Assembly: GCA_045601805.1 (NCBI GenBank) | Contig: JAZSAJ010000006.1 | Location: 1-15,565, forward strand | Direction of reading: 5' to 3' | Source of the DNA: SIG607 sp045601805 | Lineage (GTDB): Bacteria; Bacillota; Clostridia; Oscillospirales; Acutalibacteraceae | Length of the DNA stretch: 15,565 bases | Shown here: positions 5,800-12,793 of the stretch, piece by piece | How the letters are laid out: every line of letters starts with the position of its first letter | Numbering within the stretch: position 1 is the first letter of the stretch | Translations under genes and position numbers: made by a program | The notes under the pieces: generated by a model | Told to the model about the DNA's origin: nothing | Databases searched by the model: none | Seen by the model: the letters and a program-made list of their open reading frames with translations, nothing else

Positions 5800-8088
5800 T
5801 TAAAGTTGTTTGCGAATAATCTTTCCGCTTGTGGTTTTGGGCAAACTTTCCCTAAATTCCACAATACGCGGATATTTATAAGGCGCTGTTCTTGTTTTAA
5901 CATAGTTTTGAATGTCTTTTTTAAGTTGTTCGGTGGGTTTAAAATCTTTAATAAGTATAATATTTGTTTTTATAATCTGACCGCGAACATCATCGGGCGC
6001 GGCCGAAACACCGCATTCCAAAACATAAGGCAGCTCCATAATAACATTTTCAATTTCAAAGGGTCCAATGCGGTAGCCCGAAGACTTAATAACATCGTCC
6101 ACACGGCCAACATACCAGTAAAAACCGTCTTCATCGCGCCAAGCTAAATCGCCTGTGTGGTACCAGCCGTCGCGCCATACTTCTTTGGTGGTTTCTTCGT
6201 TGCCCTCGTAACCGTAACTTAAACCGCAAGGCAAACCGTTTTTAATGTTAATACATACTTCGCCGTTTTCACCTGTGGCAACTTCGTTACCGTCAGCATT
6301 TAGCAAATGAACATCGTAAAGCGGTACAGGTTTACCCATAGCACCAATTTTATGGCTATATCCTGTAAGGTTACCAATTATTAAGGTGCTTTCAGATTGA
6401 CCAAAGCCCTCCATAATTTCAAGCCCCGTTGCTTTTTGGAATTGGCGGAAAACTTCGGGGTTAAGCGCTTCACCCGCAATAGACGCGTGTTCTATGCTTG
6501 ATAAATCAAAACGGCTTAAATCTTGTTTAATTAGCATACGGTACATTGTTGGCGGTGCGCAGAAGGTAGTAATGCCGTATTTTTTGAAGAGCGGAAGAAT
6601 TTTTTCGGCATCAAAGCGGTCAAAATCGTACACAAATATTGGGGCTTCGCAAAGCCATTGTCCGTAAAGTTTGCCCCAAAGCGATTTTGCCCAGCCGGTA
6701 TCGGAAATTGTTAAATGCAAACCGTCGGGGTTTACCTGGTGCCAATATTTAGCGGTTATAAAATGCCCAAGCGGGTATTTATAATTGTGCGCCGCTAATT
6801 TGGGGTAACCCGAAGTACCCGAAGTAAAGAACATAAGCATTGGGTCGCTTCCCTGGGGGGTGTCTGCGGTGCGGTCAAAGTGACTGCTGTACATTGTATA
6901 TTCTTCGTTAAAGTTATGCCAACCCTCTTTTTCTCCGCCAACCATAATTTTTGTGGTTAGTGTGGGTGCTTGTTTTGCGGCGGCATCTACAAAAGAAGCA
7001 ACATCGCCGTCTGCCGTACAAACAATGGCTTTAACTTTAGCGGCGCTAAAGCGGTAAACAAAATCTTTTTCAACAAGTTGGTTTGTGGCAGGAATTACAA
7101 CCGCACCCAATTTATGTAAGCCAAGAATACAAAACCAAAATTGGTAATGCCTTTTAAGCACCAACATAACGCGGTCGCCGCGCTTAATGCCTAATGACTT
7201 AAAGTAATTAGCCGCGCGCGCGGATTCCATTTTAATATCTTTAAATGTAAAACGGCGTTCGGTGCCGTCTTCGCTTAAATGAAGCATTGCCAATTTGTTT
7301 GGTTCGCGTTTGGCAAGTTCATCTACAACATCATAAGCAAAATTGAATTTTTCTTGGTTTTTAAAATCAATACCAATTAACTTGCCGTCTTCTTCAGTAG
7401 GAATAATAAAGTTATTGTAAATTCTTTCTTTATCTTCGCCCTTGCGCACCAATTTAATTGGTGTGGCTTCGGTGGCAAGTTGTTCTTCTTTTCGTGCGGC
7501 GGCGTTGCGCAAAACAATAGCATAAAAGGCGCAATCTTCACCGTCAACGGCAATCATACCGTGGGGTGTTGAAGAATCGTAATAAATTGTGTCGCCGGGG
7601 TGCAAAATTTCGGTGTGTCCGCCAATTTGTATACGCATATGACCGCGAATAACAATATCACATTCCTGACCTTCGTGGGTGGTAAGTTCAATGTCTTCGT
7701 ATTCGGCGCCCTCGCGGTAGTTAAGTTCCATATATAAAGGAAGCGCAATACGGTTGCGAAAATCGGCAGCAAGGTTATAACCAACCATGTGGTGCGCCTC
7801 TTCAATGCGCTGACCCTGACCTTTTCTTGTTAAGGCGTAAGACTGTAATTTAGGGCTTCGGCCCTCAATTAAGTCGCCCATATCAACGCCGAAAGAAAGA
7901 GAACAGTGGTATAAAAAAGCAACGCTTAAATTTCGGTTACCTGCTTCGCTTTCTATGTATTCTTCTACGCTAATACCGGTGCGTTCAGCCATTTCTTCTA
8001 CAGTAAGGCCCGTAATTTCGCGCAGTTCTTTAATTCGCGCCGCCATTTCCCTAATTTTATAAGTCATACCGGTTATGTTTTGTTCCAT
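5800..8088 (-). CDS. HTH/cupin/acyl-CoA ligase fusion 1 (Val T-box operon)
   Basis: 762 residues with three parts. Residues ~12-76 are an XRE-type helix-turn-helix (IKELREITGLTVEEMAERTG onward). Residues ~117-195 are a cupin with HPGD (163-166) and TPHG (174-177), as in XRE-cupin regulators. Residues ~240-762 are an AMP-forming acyl-CoA ligase of the acetyl/medium-chain type: P-loop TSGTSGYPK (422-430), GFGQSES (561-567), HTGD (644-647), GRVDD (661-665), and catalytic K757 in SGKI. It would turn a carboxylic acid, ATP and CoA into acyl-CoA, AMP and PPi. As first gene behind a T-box reading Val, its likeliest substrate is isobutyrate. The start follows GGGGTG with a 4-base spacer. It is a diverged tandem copy of the ligase at 8433-10697. 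Whether the HTH still binds DNA is unknown. Confidence 0.9.
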   Translation of the reverse strand: MEQNITGMTYKIREMAARIKELREITGLTVEEMAERTGISVEEYIESEAGNRNLSVAFLYHCSLSFGVDMGDLIEGRSPKLQSYALTRKGQGQRIEEAHHMVGYNLAADFRNRIALPLYMELNYREGAEYEDIELTTHEGQECDIVIRGHMRIQIGGHTEILHPGDTIYYDSSTPHGMIAVDGEDCAFYAIVLRNAAARKEEQLATEATPIKLVRKGEDKERIYNNFIIPTEEDGKLIGIDFKNQEKFNFAYDVVDELAKREPNKLAMLHLSEDGTERRFTFKDIKMESARAANYFKSLGIKRGDRVMLVLKRHYQFWFCILGLHKLGAVVIPATNQLVEKDFVYRFSAAKVKAIVCTADGDVASFVDAAAKQAPTLTTKIMVGGEKEGWHNFNEEYTMYSSHFDRTADTPQGSDPMLMFFTSGTSGYPKLAAHNYKYPLGHFITAKYWHQVNPDGLHLTISDTGWAKSLWGKLYGQWLCEAPIFVYDFDRFDAEKILPLFKKYGITTFCAPPTMYRMLIKQDLSRFDLSSIEHASIAGEALNPEVFRQFQKATGLEIMEGFGQSESTLIIGNLTGYSHKIGAMGKPVPLYDVHLLNADGNEVATGENGEVCINIKNGLPCGLSYGYEGNEETTKEVWRDGWYHTGDLAWRDEDGFYWYVGRVDDVIKSSGYRIGPFEIENVIMELPYVLECGVSAAPDDVRGQIIKTNIILIKDFKPTEQLKKDIQNYVKTRTAPYKYPRIVEFRESLPKTTSGKIIRKQL

Positions 8089-8100
8089 AATTCACCCCAA

Positions 8101-8395
8101 ATAAAAGCAAAAAAGCCCGTCTCAAAGTTTGATTCCTTTGAGACGAGCAAAATTTAGCCCGCGGTACCACTCAAATTGCATTTACCTCACGGCAAATGCC
8201 ACTTATTAGGTGCCAACACACCCTAAGCACTTACACAGCTTACGCGCGGAGGTTCTACGGCAAAATGCTTTCTTCCTCCAGACTCCAAAGCTACATATAT
8301 TAAAGCCCGTAATGGCTTACACCAGCCGCCATCTCTCTTTAACGGGTTGTTTTAATATACCTCTTTATCATCGTCTTTAATTTTCCGTTTTAGGA
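8101..8395 (-). promoter_or_regulatory. T-box leader, specifier GUA (valine), with intrinsic terminator
   Basis: Read leftward, the leader has stem I with AGAGAG and GGCTGGTGTAAGCC (about 8338-8308). Its upper stem TATATTAAA/TTTAATATA closes onto a specifier loop with 3' strand TGTAG, followed by CTTT, which pairs with the upstream AAAG. By position the codon is GUA (8294-8292), followed by a purine as usual. The T-box motif GAGTGGTACCGCG is at 8172-8160; its UGGU would pair with the ACCA end of an uncharged tRNA. The terminator hairpin has arms 8148-8136 and 8127-8115 (13 pairs, one G-U) and then a run of six U. Uncharged tRNA-Val should favour read-through into the seven-gene operon. T-box identity is certain; the Val assignment is slightly less so, because the GAA usual before the codon is absent. 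Confidence 0.93.
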
Positions 8396-8424
8396 ATCAT
8401 ATCACTTTTTTAAAAAAATGTCAA
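8396..8424 (-). promoter_or_regulatory. Promoter of the Val T-box operon
   Basis: A perfect -35 TTGACA (8424-8419) and -10 TATGAT (8401-8396) are separated by exactly 17 bases, directly ahead of the T-box leader. It lies about 9 bases beyond the stop codon of the upstream ligase gene, within an A/T-tract. Confidence 0.85.
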
Positions 8425-8432
8425 TAATTTTT

Positions 8433-10697
8433 TTAAAGTTTATTTCTAATTATTTTTCCGCTTATGGTTTTTGGCAGTTCATCGCGGAATTCAACAATAC
8501 GCGGATATTTATAAGGAGCAGTTCTGGTTTTAACATACGCCTGAATATCCTTTTTAAGTTGTTCGGTGGGTTCAGTGCCCTTAACAAGCACAATACTTGC
8601 CTTTACAACCTGACCGCGAACTTCATCGGGCGCGGCAGAAACACCGCATTCCAAAACGTAAGGAAGCTCCATAATTGTGCTTTCAATTTCAAAGGGTCCA
8701 ATACGGTAACCCGAAGACTTAATAACATCGTCGGCACGGCCAACATACCAATAATATCCGTCTTCATCGCGCCAAGCCAAATCGCCTGTGTGGTACATAC
8801 CGTCGTGCCAAACGGCAGCAGTTTTTTCGGGTTCGTTATAGTAACCCAAGAATACGCCACAAGTGGTGACTGGGTCTGTGTGAATAACAATTTCACCGTT
8901 TACACCGTCATCCACGGGGTTGCCGTCACCGTCAACCAAGTCAATACCGTAACCGGGCACAGGTTTACCCATTGCACCGGGTTTAAGCATTGTACCAACC
9001 AAGTTTGCAATACCCAAAGTCATTTCGGTTTGGCCAAAGCCCTCGGCAATACTTAAACCGGTTGCCTTTTTAAACTGGTAGAACACTTCGGGATTAAGGG
9101 CTTCGCCTGCTGTTGTAGCGTGGTGAATTGAAGACAAATCAAAACGGCTTAAATCTTGTTTTATTAGCATACGGTACATTGTTGGCGGTGCGCAGAAAGT
9201 TGTAATATTATATTTTTTGAACATTGGCAAAATCTTTTCTGCATCAAAACGGTCAAAGTCGTAAGTAAACACCGCGCCTTCGCACAGCCATTGGCCGTAA
9301 AGTTTGCCCCAAAGCGCCTTGCCCCAGCCGGTTTCAGAAATTGTGAAGTGCAAGCCCTCTTTTTCTGCCAAGTGCCAGTATTTTGCAGTAACATAATGGC
9401 CCAAAGCATATTTATAACTGTGCATTGCAATTTTGGGGTAACCCGTTGTGCCCGAAGTAAAGAACATTAACATTGGGTCGTTTCCACAAGGAGCATCGGC
9501 TTCACGAACATATCTGCGCGAGAACAAGGAAAATTCATTATCGTAATTATGCCAACCTTGTTTTTCGCCGCCCACAATAAGTTTTGTAAGGGTTGTTCCT
9601 GCCTGTTTTTCGGCAAGTTCAATTTGGTTGGCGGTATCGCCGTCGGCAGTGCAAATAACAGCGCTAACGCCTGCGGCTTTAAAGCGGTATGTAAAATCTT
9701 TTTCAACAAGTTGATTTGTAGCAGGAATTGCCACAGCGCCAAGTTTATGCAAACCAAGTATACAGGGCCAAAACTGGTAATGCCTTTTAAGTACCAACAT
9801 AACGCGGTCGCCGCGCTTAATGCCTAATGACTTAAAGTAGTTTGCGCTTTGCGAAGAAGCATCTTTAATATCTTTAAAGGTAAACCTGCGTTCAGTCATA
9901 TCATTACTTATATGAAGCATAGCAAGTTTATCGGGGGTGCTTCTTGCAATAGCATCTACCGTATCAAAGGCAAAGTTATATGTATCGGCATCTTCAAAAG
10001 CAATATTTTTAAGTGCGCCGTTTTCGTCTTCTTCGGTTTTAATATATTTATGGCAAAGCAAACTTTCTTGTTCTGCCTTTTTGCCCGAGCCAATAAACAT
10101 TTTTTGGTCGGTTATATCACTTGCCATAATAATAGCCAAGAACACACAATCTTGACCGTCAACAGCAATCATACCGTGGGGGCTTGAAGATTTATAAAAA
10201 ATACTGTCGCCCTCGCGCAAAATTTCTTCGTGGTCGCCAACGCGAATACGCATACTGCCCTTTATAACCATATCAAACTCTTGACCTGCATGGGTAACGG
10301 TATGAATGGGTTTATCTTGCAAATCATCGGAATACTTATATGTAACCCAATAAGGTGTTGCAAGTTTTTTACGGAACATTGGCGCCATATCTTGAATGGT
10401 AATGCCGTCTTCACTTGCGGTAACAAGGCCTTTGCCTTTGCGGGTTACGGTGTAGCCCGAAAGTTTTGCGCTTTTGCCTTCTAGCAGTACGGTAATTTCA
10501 ACGCCAAACGCGGCGGCACATTTATGTAAAAATGTAAACGGCAAATCAACCGAACCTGTTTCATAGGTTCTGTAATCTGTTTCGCTAACTTCGGTAAGCT
10601 CCGCCATTTTTTGAGTACTATAACCCAAAATATCGCGCATATCGCGTATACGCGCAGCAATGTCCATTAACTGTGTTGCAGAATTCATATTACTCAT
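8433..10697 (-). CDS. HTH/cupin/acyl-CoA ligase fusion 2 (Ile T-box)
   Basis: Up to 757 residues. Numbering here counts from the longest frame (ATG 10706), but that codon touches AAAGG directly; the ATG at 10697 has AGGATG at a proper distance and is preferred. Residues ~14-77 are the XRE-type HTH (IAARIRDMRDILGYSTQKMA onward), and ~115-195 the cupin (REGDSIF, SPHGMIAV). Residues ~240-757 are the AMP-forming ligase: P-loop TSGTTGYPK (417-425), GFGQTEM (556-562), HTGD (639-642), GRADD (656-660), and catalytic K751 in SGKI. By eye it is close to fusion 1 through the ligase domain, less so in the HTH and linker. Its leader reads Ile, so 2-methylbutyrate is the likeliest acid. No terminator is seen between its stop and the next promoter. 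Confidence 0.9.
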   Translation of the reverse strand: MSNMNSATQLMDIAARIRDMRDILGYSTQKMAELTEVSETDYRTYETGSVDLPFTFLHKCAAAFGVEITVLLEGKSAKLSGYTVTRKGKGLVTASEDGITIQDMAPMFRKKLATPYWVTYKYSDDLQDKPIHTVTHAGQEFDMVIKGSMRIRVGDHEEILREGDSIFYKSSSPHGMIAVDGQDCVFLAIIMASDITDQKMFIGSGKKAEQESLLCHKYIKTEEDENGALKNIAFEDADTYNFAFDTVDAIARSTPDKLAMLHISNDMTERRFTFKDIKDASSQSANYFKSLGIKRGDRVMLVLKRHYQFWPCILGLHKLGAVAIPATNQLVEKDFTYRFKAAGVSAVICTADGDTANQIELAEKQAGTTLTKLIVGGEKQGWHNYDNEFSLFSRRYVREADAPCGNDPMLMFFTSGTTGYPKIAMHSYKYALGHYVTAKYWHLAEKEGLHFTISETGWGKALWGKLYGQWLCEGAVFTYDFDRFDAEKILPMFKKYNITTFCAPPTMYRMLIKQDLSRFDLSSIHHATTAGEALNPEVFYQFKKATGLSIAEGFGQTEMTLGIANLVGTMLKPGAMGKPVPGYGIDLVDGDGNPVDDGVNGEIVIHTDPVTTCGVFLGYYNEPEKTAAVWHDGMYHTGDLAWRDEDGYYWYVGRADDVIKSSGYRIGPFEIESTIMELPYVLECGVSAAPDEVRGQVVKASIVLVKGTEPTEQLKKDIQAYVKTRTAPYKYPRIVEFRDELPKTISGKIIRNKL

Positions 10698-10720
10698 AAC
10701 ATTCATCCTTTCAGAAAATA

Positions 10721-10990
10721 AAAAAATCGTCTCAAGAAAAAATCTTGAGACGAGTAAAATTTACACCCGCGGTACCACACAAATTACGGCAATATTGCCG
10801 TCACTTCAGACTCTAACAAGCCCTATCCCTTAACGCGGGCAAACGGGCAAACCTGGTAAAAATACTCGGCTTACCGGCTCGGAAGTGATGGGTATTTTGG
10901 AAAACTGGTCATCGGCTTACACCAACCGCCGACTCTCTGAAGACCCGAAAACCTAACCGTCTTCGTCGCTGCCTTTAAATAACTTTTTTC
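10721..10990 (-). promoter_or_regulatory. T-box leader, specifier AUC (isoleucine), with intrinsic terminator
   Basis: Stem I carries AGAGAG and GGCGGTTGGTGTAAGCC near 10938-10911. The stem below the specifier loop pairs GAAG with CTTC, and the GA steps beside it (GCGAC and CGAGC) fit the conserved kink-turn. The 3' strand of the loop reads CATCA before CTTCC-GAG, placing the codon AUC at 10889-10887 followed by A, the canonical pattern. The T-box motif GTGTGGTACCGCG is at 10780-10768. The terminator has arms 10753-10743 and 10737-10727 around a T loop, then a run of six U (10726-10721). It controls ligase fusion 2. An uncharged isoleucyl tRNA with anticodon GAU is the expected effector. Confidence 0.95.
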
Positions 10991-10992
10991 AT

Positions 10993-11021
10993 ACTTTAAC
11001 ACACTTTCTTCCGTTTGTCAA
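10993..11021 (-). promoter_or_regulatory. Promoter of the Ile T-box gene
   Basis: -35 TTGACA (11021-11016) and -10 TAAAGT (10998-10993, 4/6 match) are separated by 17 bases. The -35 and the four bases after it are mirrored exactly by the divergent Leu promoter, forming a 10-base inverted repeat (11012-11021 and 11041-11050). Confidence 0.72.
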
Positions 11022-11050
11022 ACATTTTTTTAAATTTTTCTTGACAAACG
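11012..11050. repeat. 10-base inverted repeat containing both divergent -35 boxes
   Basis: CGTTTGTCAA (11012-11021) and TTGACAAACG (11041-11050) are perfect reverse complements separated by 19 A/T-rich bases. Each arm holds the -35 of one of the two divergent T-box promoters. It may be a regulator site shared by both promoters, or simply the remnant of an inverted promoter duplication. Confidence 0.6.
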
Positions 11051-11069
11051 CGTTTTTTTATGGTTAAAT
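11041..11069 (+). promoter_or_regulatory. Promoter of the Leu T-box operon
   Basis: -35 TTGACA (11041-11046) is followed after 17 bases by TTAAAT (11064-11069, 4/6). TG at 11061-11062 gives an extended -10. TATACT at 11077-11082 is a better hexamer but lacks a -35 at the right distance, so it is less likely. Confidence 0.65.
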
Positions 11070-11075
11070 CTTCAC

Positions 11076-11357
11076 ATATACTTTAAAAATGACGTTGACG
11101 GAAAATCTGCTTCTTTTAAAACTGCGTCAGAGAGCCGATGGTTGGTGCGAATCGGTGCAAGAAAATAAGCAGTCTCATTCCCGAGTTGGTTCTGTAAAAA
11201 CATTAGTTAGTAATGGAACACGGCTGCCTCCGTTACGGGCAAGACTTTGTTAGAAGTTTATGAGTGACCTTACTTTTATTTAAAGTTAAGGTAAGCAGGG
11301 TGGTACCGCGAAATGTATTTTCGTCCCTGAGGTCAAGTTTGGCCTCGGGGCTTTTTT
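11076..11357 (+). promoter_or_regulatory. T-box leader, specifier CUC (leucine), with intrinsic terminator
   Basis: Stem I runs from about 11088 with CAGAGAGCCGATGGTTGGTG in its distal part. The upper stem CTGCTT/AAGCAG closes onto a loop whose 3' strand is TCTCA, followed by TTCC pairing with the upstream GGAA, then CGAG. The codon by position is CUC (11174-11176) followed by A, the canonical pattern. The T-box motif AGGGTGGTACCGCG is at 11297-11310. The terminator arms CCCTGAGG (11324-11331) and CCTCGGGG (11343-11350) are followed by T's. It controls the two-gene rightward operon. A leucyl tRNA with anticodon GAG is the expected effector. Confidence 0.95.
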
Positions 11358-11380
11358 ATTTTATTTAGAGGTGACAAGTT

Positions 11381-12793
11381 ATGAAACAAATTAAAATTAG
11401 TGACGTTACAATGAAACACACGGCAGATGGGTTTTCGCTTTCTTTCCGTGAAAAAATTGAATTAGCAAAATTACTTGATTCGCTTGGCACTTCGGTTATT
11501 GAACTTGAGGGCGTTGGCGAGTCACGCACCGATGCTTTGCGCGTTAAATCTATTGCATCTGCTGTAAAAAACAGCACATTGGCTGTTCCTGTTGCATTAA
11601 ACGGTGAAAATATTGAAACTGTTTGGAACGCACTTAAAGGCGCAAAACACCCTCGTTTGCAGGTTTGCGCCCCTGTTTCTTCGGTGCAAATGGAATATTT
11701 ATACCACAAAAAACCAGAAGTCGTTATGAACGACATTAAAGAAAGCATTTTTGCTTGTAAAAATTTGTGCGGTGATGTTGAATTTGTTGCCGATGACGCC
11801 ACAAGAAGCGACGGCGCATTTTTAAGCGGCGTTATTACCACCGCAATAAATGCAGGCGCTACCACAGTAACCGTTTGCGATTCGGCAGGCACTATGCTTC
11901 CTAATGAATTTGCTGATTTTATTGAAAATTTAATTAACACCACCCCCGCTTTAAAGGAAGTTGATTTGGGTGTAAATTTAAGTGATGAAATGTTTTTAGC
12001 CGATGCTTGTGCTATTGCCGCGGTTGAAAAAGGCGCTACCGAAATTAAGGCAGCCGCCTACCGCCAAGGCAGTGCTTCTTTGGCTAATGTTGCAAAAATT
12101 CTTAACACACGAAGTGCCACTATGGGTGTTACAACCAATATTTCGGTTGCTCAACTGGGCCGCAGTATACAGCAAATTACCCTAATGTGCGAAACCGAGC
12201 GTAAAAAAACTTCGCCCTTTGACAGCGGTGTGCGAAACGAAGATGAAGGCGTTTATTTAACTGTTCACGATGACGCCGATTCTGTTTTAAAGGCGGTTAC
12301 CGCCTTGGGCTACGACCTTTCAGAAGAAGACGCACCGAAAGTTATGGAAGCATTCCGCCGTATTGCCGCTAAAAAAGAGCAGGTTAGCGTTCGCGAATTA
12401 GACGCAATTGTGGCTTCTGCCGCAATGCAGGTGCCACCAACCTACCAATTGGAAACCTTTGTTATAAATTCGGGCAACACAATTTCTTCTACCGCCCATA
12501 TGAAGTTAAAGAAGAACGGACAAATTTTAGAGGGCGTTTGTATTGGCGACGGCCCTATTGACGCGGCTTTTCTTGCCATTGAAAGTATTACAGGAAGACA
12601 CTATGAGCTTGACGATTTTCAGTTAAAAGCCGTAACCGAGGGCCGAGAAGCAATGGGCCAAACCATTGTTCGTTTGCGCAGCGGCGGAAAATTATATTCA
12701 GGCCGCGGTATTTCTACCGATATTGTTTGCGCCGGTATTAACGCATATTTAAGCGCATTAAATAAAATTGTTTACGAGGAGGAGGAAATATGA
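11381..12793 (+). CDS. 2-isopropylmalate synthase-like protein lacking catalytic residues
   Basis: 470 residues related to LeuA. It retains a TIM-barrel core with the recognisable DDATRSDGAFL (138-148) and a segment like the enzyme's VPDTVG strand (TVCDSAGTMLP, 164-174). It also retains a full C-terminal leucine-binding regulatory domain (~352-464, with GREAMGQTIVRLRSGGKLYS and GRGISTDI). The active site is altered. The TLRDG block that supplies the catalytic Arg and metal-binding Asp reads TMKHT (10-14), and the metal-binding HxHND reads NLSDE (199-203). It is therefore unlikely to condense acetyl-CoA with 2-oxoisovalerate. It may act as a leucine-sensing or scaffold protein, or have a changed reaction. 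The start follows AGAGGTG with a 7-base spacer. It is the first gene after the Leu T-box and overlaps the next gene by ATGA. Confidence 0.82.
   Translation: MKQIKISDVTMKHTADGFSLSFREKIELAKLLDSLGTSVIELEGVGESRTDALRVKSIASAVKNSTLAVPVALNGENIETVWNALKGAKHPRLQVCAPVSSVQMEYLYHKKPEVVMNDIKESIFACKNLCGDVEFVADDATRSDGAFLSGVITTAINAGATTVTVCDSAGTMLPNEFADFIENLINTTPALKEVDLGVNLSDEMFLADACAIAAVEKGATEIKAAAYRQGSASLANVAKILNTRSATMGVTTNISVAQLGRSIQQITLMCETERKKTSPFDSGVRNEDEGVYLTVHDDADSVLKAVTALGYDLSEEDAPKVMEAFRRIAAKKEQVSVRELDAIVASAAMQVPPTYQLETFVINSGNTISSTAHMKLKKNGQILEGVCIGDGPIDAAFLAIESITGRHYELDDFQLKAVTEGREAMGQTIVRLRSGGKLYSGRGISTDIVCAGINAYLSALNKIVYEEEEI

Larger units (their letters stand above)
5800..10753 (-). repeat. Diverged tandem duplication of T-box leader plus fusion ligase
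   Basis: Units 5800-8148 and 8433-10753 share the same domain order. They also share long near-identical nucleotide stretches, for example around 6510-6565 with 9138-9195, and 7160-7205 with 9792-9838. Both have a T-box leader whose terminator carries GTCTCAA/TTGAGAC. The leaders differ in specifier codon (GUA against AUC). The simplest account is duplication of leader plus gene, then divergence of tRNA and substrate specificity. Confidence 0.75.

Noticed and set aside
8290..8296. Other readings of the first T-box specifier (UGU, AUG)
   Set aside because: Aligning all three leaders by the pairing stem below the loop places the codon directly before one purine and that stem, which gives GUA.
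8418..9056. Rightward open frame of 212 codons
   Set aside because: It is the antisense shadow of the C-terminal ligase domain of fusion 2 and shows low-complexity N/F/T-rich sequence.
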